The translations under genes and the position numbers were made by a program. A DNA stretch of 6,708 nt from a bacterium ADurb.Bin374 (lineage in GTDB: Bacteria > Riflebacteria > Ozemobacteria > Ozemobacterales > Ozemobacteraceae): positions 1 to 6,708 of the forward strand of contig MWAR01000011.1 of NCBI GenBank assembly GCA_002068715.1, read 5' to 3'. The notes beneath the pieces are model-generated. The model was not told the DNA's origin, made no database searches, and worked only from the letters and a program-made list of their open reading frames with translations. Positions 1 to 5,207 of the stretch are shown piece by piece. Every line of letters starts with the position of its first letter. Position 1 is the first letter of the stretch.

Positions 1-369
1 CCCCACCCGGCCGAGCGGGCTGTCGCCGCGGCCCGAGAGATGATGACCGCCCAGGAGACGATGAACGGCGAACGCGCCGGTGCCGGCTTCGCTCCCCTTC
101 GCACCGACATCGGTATCCATTTCGGCCCCGCCATTTCCGGGAAAGTCGGTTCGCGAGAAGGGCGCATCGATTACACCGTCATCGGCGATTCGGTGAATAC
201 CGCCGCCCGTCTCTGCACGGCCGCCGCCCGCCGCCCCGGCCCATCGATCATCATCTCCGAGGCCGTAGCCGAGCGCCTGGAGTCGGAAATCCCCCTCGAT
301 TCCCTGGAACCTATCGCCCTGAAAGGGAAGACGGAACCCCTCAGGCTCTTCTCCGTCCTCCGCCCCTGA
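1..369 (+). CDS. Class III adenylate/guanylate cyclase, C-terminal catalytic fragment (5' truncated by window)
   Basis: Would make cAMP (or cGMP) from the nucleoside triphosphate. The frame is open from base 1 and gives 122 residues before TGA; the in-frame ATGs at 40 and 43 are not taken as the start because homology to the catalytic core continues across a fragment too short to fold alone. Visible residues 37-51 (IGIHFGPAISGKVGS) and 58-71 (YTVIGDSVNTAARL) are the hallmark second half of the cyclase homology domain. N66 and R70 match the transition-state Asn/Arg pair. T59 sits where class IIIa enzymes have the purine-contacting Asp, which suggests a class IIIb-type enzyme. A KGK turn at 108-110 ends the domain, as usual in this family. 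The metal-binding aspartates and any sensor or membrane domains lie upstream and cannot be seen. The reading frame is markedly C- and G-rich compared with the next gene. Adenylate rather than guanylate specificity is likely but not proven. Confidence 0.93.
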   Translation, partial: PHPAERAVAAAREMMTAQETMNGERAGAGFAPLRTDIGIHFGPAISGKVGSREGRIDYTVIGDSVNTAARLCTAAARRPGPSIIISEAVAERLESEIPLDSLEPIALKGKTEPLRLFSVLRP

Positions 370-390
370 ACGCCGCCGCACCGGGCGTTT
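368..390 (+). terminator. Weak candidate terminator hairpin after the cyclase gene
   Basis: A short inverted repeat overlaps the cyclase stop codon: 369-374 (aacgcc) pairs with 384-389 (ggcgtt), and a G-U pair at 368/390 extends it. The loop is about nine bases. Only three T's follow, so this is a poor intrinsic terminator. It is listed because it lies between a finished gene and a separately initiated one. Confidence 0.22.
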
Positions 391-454
391 CGAAGAGGAG
401 TGAAAAACCTAGGTCTTTTCAATCGGCAAGATGATATTTGCTGAAAATATAATT

Positions 455-460
455 AGGAGG
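455..460 (+). promoter_or_regulatory. Strong Shine-Dalgarno sequence for the ankyrin gene
   Basis: AGGAGG lies five bases upstream of a GTG codon at 466 in a locally AT-rich stretch. It fixes the start of the ankyrin gene at 466, upstream of the in-frame TAG at 556. It shows that a translation start exists for the signal-peptide segment, so that segment is not just read-through sequence. Confidence 0.8.
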
Positions 461-465
461 ATATT

Positions 466-1386
466 GTGAAAAATATTCTTATTGGTATTGTGGTGTGCCT
501 TTCTGCGATACTGCATGCTCTTCCGTTGGCTGGAAAAGACATACTTGTCGGAGGGTAGATAATCGACCAGGAGACTGCAAGTTTTTTCCTGATCGAGGCG
601 ATTTTCAAAGGGGACAAGGCTGTCTGCAACCGCCTGTTCAAGGCCGGATTGAGTCCCAATGAGTGCCTTGACCGCTTCCCCGTCGGTTCGAGCCCGAGGG
701 AGCAGTTCGGTATGGTGGGGCATGGCATTGGATCGCCGACCCCACTCATCGCCGCGACGATATATCGGGATGAGGAAATGATCCGGTTTCTCATAGAACA
801 AGGAGCCGATCCCAACCAGGCGGTGAAAGATCATTTGAACAGGGGAACCTGGACGCCGCTGAAAACCGCCTGTGTCGTGAACAGCACGAGTTGCTTCCGT
901 CTGTTGGTCGAAAAAGGCGCCGATCCACGATGGAAAGAGCCTGTTACGGGGCGGAATCTTGCCCATTATGCCCTCGCCATGCGCGCCGACCAGGAAAACT
1001 CTGCAGACGACACTGAATCGTGGGCGGTTTTTCTTCAGAGGTATGCCGTTTCTTCCGACGAAAAGGATGCCGAAGGGCGTTCGGCAAGAGATTATCTGAC
1101 CATCCTTCGAGAAGAGCGAACCAAGCCGATGAATCTTCGGGGAAGTTCGGACGCTGAACGGTGTGGCCAGGTGAGGAGCATCCTCATGGGCGCCCTTGAA
1201 ATGGCACAGATCGATTCGCCGGAAAACGTCGCATCGATGAAGACGATCGAGCTTGGGCCTGACGCGCCGCTGGTGAAAGCCGAATATATACGGGCGAACA
1301 TGCTCGCGCCAACCCCCCAGTGCGTCTACCGTGCCGTGAAAAACTCCGCCGGAGAAATCGAAGTTCGCTGCGACGTGCATAAATAA
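466..1386 (+). pseudogene. Exported ankyrin-repeat protein gene interrupted by an in-frame TAG (pseudogene or recoded)
   Basis: One frame runs from GTG 466 to TAA 1386, broken only by TAG at 556-558 (codon 31). Codons 1-30 encode a Lys then a hydrophobic stretch (ILIGIVVCLSAILHALPLAG), a good Sec signal peptide with no clear lipobox. Numbering through the stop, ankyrin-like units follow at about 39-64 (ends AGLSPNE), 90-117 (TPLIAATIYRD...GADPN), 128-157 (TPLKTACVV...GADPR), and a stretched, degenerate unit at 162-211 (GRNLAHYAL...GRSARDYL). The tail 212-306 matches nothing I recognise and ends with two cysteines 16 residues apart. The first ankyrin unit begins only a few residues after the TAG, so the two halves belong to one ancestral protein. 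Ankyrin repeats bind proteins; an exported copy would act in the periplasm, partner unknown. Re-initiation is possible at TTG 649 or ATG 712 (a GAGGGAG sequence lies nine bases upstream of the ATG), but both lose the export signal and at least part of the first repeat. Confidence 0.75.
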
Positions 1387-1406
1387 TATTGATTATAGAT
1401 CAATAT
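1386..1406. repeat. AT-rich perfect inverted repeat at the end of the ankyrin gene
   Basis: Arms atattgat (1386-1393) and atcaatat (1399-1406) are perfect 8-bp complements around a five-base spacer, beginning on the last base of the ankyrin stop codon. It has few G-C pairs and no T-run, so it would make a weak terminator. It could also be an operator-like site, but no nearby promoter on either strand supports that. Confidence 0.5.
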
Positions 1407-1434
1407 ATGTTCTGAACGAAGCCGCCCCTCCATC

Positions 1435-1536
1435 TCAAGGGTGTTCGTCCTCTTTTCGGCATCCGACGATCCTATTCACCTGGACCCGCTCCTCGATCTC
1501 CGGTTCGATGCAGTAGGCGGCATGCTCGCCCAGCAT
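1435..1536 (-). other. Doubtful 33-codon reading frame, possible gene remnant
   Basis: On the minus strand an ATG at 1536 opens a 33-residue frame ending in TGA at 1435. The peptide (MLGEHAAYCIEPEIEERVQV, then 13 more residues) has a charged, globular-looking composition with two cysteines and a run of acidic residues. No Shine-Dalgarno precedes the ATG. The frame stays open upstream only to a TAA about nine codons before it. It lies downstream of the kinase hairpin, in the direction of kinase transcription. I do not recognise the family. It may be the 3' end of a decayed gene or chance; the overlapping plus-strand frame is no more convincing. Confidence 0.15.
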
Positions 1537-1590
1537 CGCGAAAGAACGAAAACGCGAAAATGGCTTTTGTTATACAGATATGAGTATATA

Positions 1591-1618
1591 ATCCGTGCGG
1601 ATCACGATCCGCACGGAT
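1591..1618 (-). terminator. Perfect 13-bp hairpin downstream of the hybrid kinase; probable terminator of the minus-strand operon
   Basis: Arms atccgtgcggatc (1591-1603) and gatccgcacggat (1606-1618) are exact complements separated by two bases, so the RNA would form a long GC-rich stem with a tight loop. It starts 15 bases beyond the kinase stop codon. On the minus strand the following bases (tatatactcatatctgt) are T-rich but lack an unbroken T-run, so termination may be imperfect or protein-assisted. It is the only strong hairpin between the convergent genes. As a near-perfect palindrome it could also be a binding site. Confidence 0.6.
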
Positions 1619-1633
1619 GCGCTCTTCTCTGAT

Positions 1634-4600
1634 TCATGCACTCTTCTTTTCGGTAAGGGTGCGATCCAGGATGGTCAGCGCCTCGCTGAAGTCGTAGGCT
1701 CGAATGGCCTCGGCCAAGGCGGAAAAATGCCCGGGGAACGCCATTTTAAACAGTTCGGCATGTTCATCGAACAGTCTGACGGCATCGGCATCCGCTTCCT
1801 GCAGAAGTTTTCGCAGCTGGCCATATACCGGGGTCAGAGAGGCCTCGTCAGGGCAATTTGTCGCTCTTTCCGACGTCTTTGCCGGAATCTCTCCGAGTTT
1901 TTCCAGCTCCTTTTTCACGCGTGACAGCTCATTGACCGTCTGATCGAGCAGGTGTTCCATCGCGGCTGGTTCGGCTCCGGTCTGACAGGCCTGCTCCAGC
2001 CTGGCAGCCCAGCCCTGAAGATCGGTTGCACCGATATTGCCGGCGGTCGCTTTCAGCGTGTGGGCACACCTGGTCGCCGCGGTCCGATCGTCCGAGATCT
2101 GAGAGGCTGCGAAATCGGCCCGGAAATCCTTCAGCTCATGACAAAACCTGATCGCCAGACGCCGATAGAGATCGACATCGCCCATCATGGCGGCAAGAGC
2201 GCGCTGAACATCGATTCCAGAAAGAGTGGGCAATACATTGGCGGATTCGGAACGGGTGGAAATCCGGGCTGGTTTTTCAGATGTCGCCTTTGGTTTGATC
2301 CATCGGGCCATGGTGGAGAACATCTGCTGCAACGTCAGTGGTTTCGCGATATGATCGTTCATTCCTGCGGCCAGGACCTTCTCCCGATCGCCAACCATTG
2401 CGCTGGCTGTCATGGCGATGATGGGAATATCCGCGAAAGCGGAGTTCTGTCTGATTTCCCGGGTCGCTTCGTAGCCGTCCATCACCGGCATCTGGCAGTC
2501 CATCAGAATGCCGTCGAACCGCTTGTCTTGCGCCAGGATCCCGAGCGCTTCCCGGCCGTCGGCGGCCAGAACGGTCTCGATGCCGGCTTTCAGAAGCAGT
2601 TCCCGGGCCAGTTCCTGATTCATCGCGTTGTCTTCCACCAGCAGAACCCTGGCTCCGGCGAGTTTTTCCATATGAAGAGAGATATTTCCAGCCCTGTCTT
2701 TGGGCCTGATGTCGATCGGCAGGCTCTTTCCCAGCACTTCCCCGATGGCGTTGAGCAGAGTCGAGGGTGTGACGGGCTTGGAAAGAATCCTGGGGGCGGC
2801 TACCCCGAAATGAACGGCATCATTGAGCACCTCTTCCCGGCTGTAGGCGGTTACCATGATCATGACTGGAACTTTTGCGTGCTGATCCTGCTCGATATGC
2901 CGGATGCACTCGATGCCGCTCATTTCGGGGAGCTTCCAGTCCATGAGGATGATATCGAAGGGCCGACCTTGCCGCGAGGCGGATTCGGTCAATTTCAGGG
3001 CCTGGGGGCCATCGGCAGCCATTTCGACGTCCAGGTGAAAGCCCTGGGCGATATGCGCCAGAATTTCCCGGGCACTGGTATTGTCGTCCACCACGAGCAG
3101 ACGCCGGCCATCCAGCTCCTCTGCAGGGAAAGCGCACCGTCGCTGCGGGATTGCCTGCAGACCGAATCGTGCCGTGAAGTGGAAGGTCGATCCCTTCCCC
3201 GGCTCGCTTTCCAGCCAGATCTTTCCGCCCATCATTTCGACGAAATGCTTGGATATGGCCAGGCCGAGCCCCGATCCACCGTATTTCCGGGTCGTGGATG
3301 CGTCGGCCTGGCTGAACGACTGGAACAGCTTTTTCTGCTGCTCGGCGGTCATTCCGATACCTGTATCACGAACCCAGAAATGCATTTCAACGGCATGCTC
3401 ATCCTGCGAGAGTGGCTCGACGCCGATGATGATTTCCCCCCGTTCGGTGAACTTGACGGCGTTGTTTCCCAGGTTGCTGATGACCTGCCCGATCCGCAGA
3501 GGGTCACCCACCAGGGCGGTGGGCAGGTCCGGGGGGGCGCTGAAGAGCAGCTCGAGCCCTTTTTCTTCGGCTTTCAGGGCGATCAGGCTGGCGACGTTAT
3601 CCAGCACGTCATCGAGCCAGAAATTCGCCGTCTCCATGGCCAGTTTCCCGGCTTCGATCTTGGAGAAATCGAGGATGTCGTTGATGATACCGAGCAGATT
3701 TTCTGCGGCGCGGTGGACTTTTTCGATGTAATTCCGTTGCCGGGCATCGAGGCTGGTCATCAGCGCGAGCTGAGACATGCCGAGAATGGCGTTCATGGGG
3801 GTTCGAATCTCGTGCGACATGTTCGCCAGGAAGTCGGATTTCGCCTGGGTGGCTGATTCGGCGCGCTCCTTGGCCTCTGACAGCTCGAGAGTCCGTTCCG
3901 CGACGTGTTGTTCGAGAAGCCTGTTGTTCTCCAGGAGCTTTGTATTCTGGGCCTCGATGGTATCCAGCATTCCGTTGAAGGACTGGACCAGGATGCCGAG
4001 TTCATCGTTGCTTGTCTGAATGGCCCGCACGGAATAGTCTTTCTGGATGGAAACATGTTCCGCGATTTTGGTGAGATCGAAAATGGGATTGGAAACGAAA
4101 CCCTGGATCCTGGAAGACAGGAGATATACGACGAGCATGGTGAAAATGACCAGGAGGATCGCTGACAGAAAATGCCGTTTCATGAGGAGGTTGAGCTGAT
4201 CGAGGCTGACCCGGATAAATACCGTGCCCAATATTTTGCCATCCAGCAAAATCGGCTCGAAAAGAAGCAGCTCGTTGGGACCGAAATCACTGCAGCTCTC
4301 TTTCCGAAAAGGAGGAAATGAAACGGCTTCGTTATTCCTCGCCGAATAGGAAGCAATCACCGAACCGTTTTTGTCGTAGATGCATGCCGAGGAAATAGCT
4401 TCCTTCACACGCAGCGCGGCCAGATTTTCTTCCGCAAGATTCGCGTCGTCGAATGAAAGTGCGGCGGTGCTTCTCTCCGCAATGAGTTTTCCCAGGACCG
4501 TCATGTCTTGCAGCAGGGTTTGACGGGTATAGTTTTTCTCCCATGCGAAAAACGCGAAACTGATAAAAACGAGGCTGACGATGCTCGGTATCATGGAAAT

Positions 4601-4639
4601 CAAAATCAGTTTTCTTCTGATGGACAGATTTCTCATCAT
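1634..4639 (-). CDS. Hybrid sensor histidine kinase: CHASE8-like sensor, HAMP, HisKA, HATPase, two receivers, HPt
   Basis: Inner-membrane kinase of 1001 residues that senses the periplasm and runs a full phosphorelay in one chain. TM1 about 11-33; periplasmic CHASE8-like domain about 37-150, resembling the YfiN sensor ([36 protein letters not shown]); TM2 about 157-175; HAMP about 176-230; coiled coil to 265. HisKA has H276 in SHEIRTP. The ATPase has N393 (N box), DTGIGM 425-430 and GGSGLGL 454-460. Receiver 1 (about 512-636) has D518/D519, acceptor D567, T597 and K621. Receiver 2 (about 663-781) has E669/D670, D714 and K766. HPt (about 810-900) has H860 in [11 protein letters not shown] helical module at about 936-998 recalls the C-terminal helices seen in other BarA-type kinases. 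All catalytic residues are present. With no DNA-binding or enzymatic output, it must pass phosphate from H860 to an unlinked regulator. The gene lies 23 bases after the YfiR-like gene, with tandem ATGs at 4639 and 4636 and a weak Shine-Dalgarno. Confidence 0.96.
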   Translation of the reverse strand: MMRNLSIRRKLILISMIPSIVSLVFISFAFFAWEKNYTRQTLLQDMTVLGKLIAERSTAALSFDDANLAEENLAALRVKEAISSACIYDKNGSVIASYSARNNEAVSFPPFRKESCSDFGPNELLLFEPILLDGKILGTVFIRVSLDQLNLLMKRHFLSAILLVIFTMLVVYLLSSRIQGFVSNPIFDLTKIAEHVSIQKDYSVRAIQTSNDELGILVQSFNGMLDTIEAQNTKLLENNRLLEQHVAERTLELSEAKERAESATQAKSDFLANMSHEIRTPMNAILGMSQLALMTSLDARQRNYIEKVHRAAENLLGIINDILDFSKIEAGKLAMETANFWLDDVLDNVASLIALKAEEKGLELLFSAPPDLPTALVGDPLRIGQVISNLGNNAVKFTERGEIIIGVEPLSQDEHAVEMHFWVRDTGIGMTAEQQKKLFQSFSQADASTTRKYGGSGLGLAISKHFVEMMGGKIWLESEPGKGSTFHFTARFGLQAIPQRRCAFPAEELDGRRLLVVDDNTSAREILAHIAQGFHLDVEMAADGPQALKLTESASRQGRPFDIILMDWKLPEMSGIECIRHIEQDQHAKVPVMIMVTAYSREEVLNDAVHFGVAAPRILSKPVTPSTLLNAIGEVLGKSLPIDIRPKDRAGNISLHMEKLAGARVLLVEDNAMNQELARELLLKAGIETVLAADGREALGILAQDKRFDGILMDCQMPVMDGYEATREIRQNSAFADIPIIAMTASAMVGDREKVLAAGMNDHIAKPLTLQQMFSTMARWIKPKATSEKPARISTRSESANVLPTLSGIDVQRALAAMMGDVDLYRRLAIRFCHELKDFRADFAASQISDDRTAATRCAHTLKATAGNIGATDLQGWAARLEQACQTGAEPAAMEHLLDQTVNELSRVKKELEKLGEIPAKTSERATNCPDEASLTPVYGQLRKLLQEADADAVRLFDEHAELFKMAFPGHFSALAEAIRAYDFSEALTILDRTLTEKKSA

Positions 4640-4662
4640 TGCGCGTGTCTCAGTCGTGTCAT

Positions 4663-5205
4663 TTATTGAATAATGCGTGCTATTTCCAGCAGCCGGGCGT
4701 CGATTTTGAATCCGAGTTCCCGGGCCATCCGCAGATTGATTTCAAGTTTGATCCTTCCGCGATCCTGGAAAAATCCGATGATTCCGCCACGTTTGGAAAA
4801 TTGCCTGATATCACTGATTGTCAAAACTATTTTTCCCTGGTAGTTCTGCATGATCTGAGGAAGATGCTGCTCCATGGAACGGCTGATGAAGACAATGTGA
4901 GCCTCTGACGCGAGATTCACTTCATCCCGGCAGTGCTCGACACTCAGAGCCCGGCCTTCCAATGCTGATTTGGACAACTCCTCCAGGAGATCACCAACCG
5001 GGTCTTGCCCTACGACGACGATGCGGATGGGGGACGTTCTGTCTTCAGCGGTTGGACCCGGCCAGGTGATGAACTTGAGAATGTTGAAAATGTAAGCGGT
5101 TTTTACCTTGGCATCGAGATTGCCGTCGGCGAAGCATGGAGCATGAAATAACGCGATACAGATGAAAACGGCGAAAACGGCCAGAGAAAATACTCGCTTG
5201 TTCAT
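4663..5205 (-). CDS. YfiR-family (DUF4154) periplasmic protein
   Basis: A 180-residue protein with a Sec signal peptide (hydrophobic about 5-22, likely cleavage after CFA at 26) and a YfiR/DUF4154 domain. Family landmarks are [14 protein letters not shown] (36-49), the [10 protein letters not shown] strand (60-69), HIVFISRS (103-110), the VLTISD strand (127-132), GGIIGFF (140-146) and the C-terminal [20 protein letters not shown] (156-175). In Pseudomonas, YfiR holds the diguanylate cyclase YfiN inactive from the periplasm and is antagonised by YfiB. Here the natural partner is the CHASE8-like kinase encoded 23 bases downstream. The ATG starts two bases after the receptor's stop and lacks a clear Shine-Dalgarno, which points to translational coupling. 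The mature protein has one cysteine (C92), so the disulphide pairs known in Pseudomonas YfiR cannot form. Family assignment is firm; the repressor role here is inferred. Confidence 0.93.
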   Translation of the reverse strand: MNKRVFSLAVFAVFICIALFHAPCFADGNLDAKVKTAYIFNILKFITWPGPTAEDRTSPIRIVVVGQDPVGDLLEELSKSALEGRALSVEHCRDEVNLASEAHIVFISRSMEQHLPQIMQNYQGKIVLTISDIRQFSKRGGIIGFFQDRGRIKLEINLRMARELGFKIDARLLEIARIIQ

Positions 5206-5207
5206 TT

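Noticed and set aside
448..453. Perfect TATAAT upstream of the ankyrin gene
   Set aside because: No matching -35 element at 16-18 bp, and a start point at about 460 would fall on the Shine-Dalgarno and destroy it. Probably chance in an AT-rich stretch.
409..1380. 323-codon open frame on the minus strand opposite the ankyrin gene
   Set aside because: It is longer than either half of the interrupted sense frame, but the plus strand carries the AGGAGG/GTG start, the signal peptide and the ankyrin motifs. The minus product (rich in Arg, His and Phe) resembles no protein family.
1441..1632. 63-codon plus-strand frame starting with GTG
   Set aside because: No ribosome-binding site at suitable spacing, no recognisable domain, and it runs straight through the perfect hairpin at 1591-1618.
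1952..3856. 634-codon open frame on the plus strand
   Set aside because: Antisense shadow of the hybrid kinase. The minus strand carries continuous HisKA, HATPase and receiver motifs, while the plus-strand product has no recognisable domain and a Gly/His/Pro-rich antisense look.
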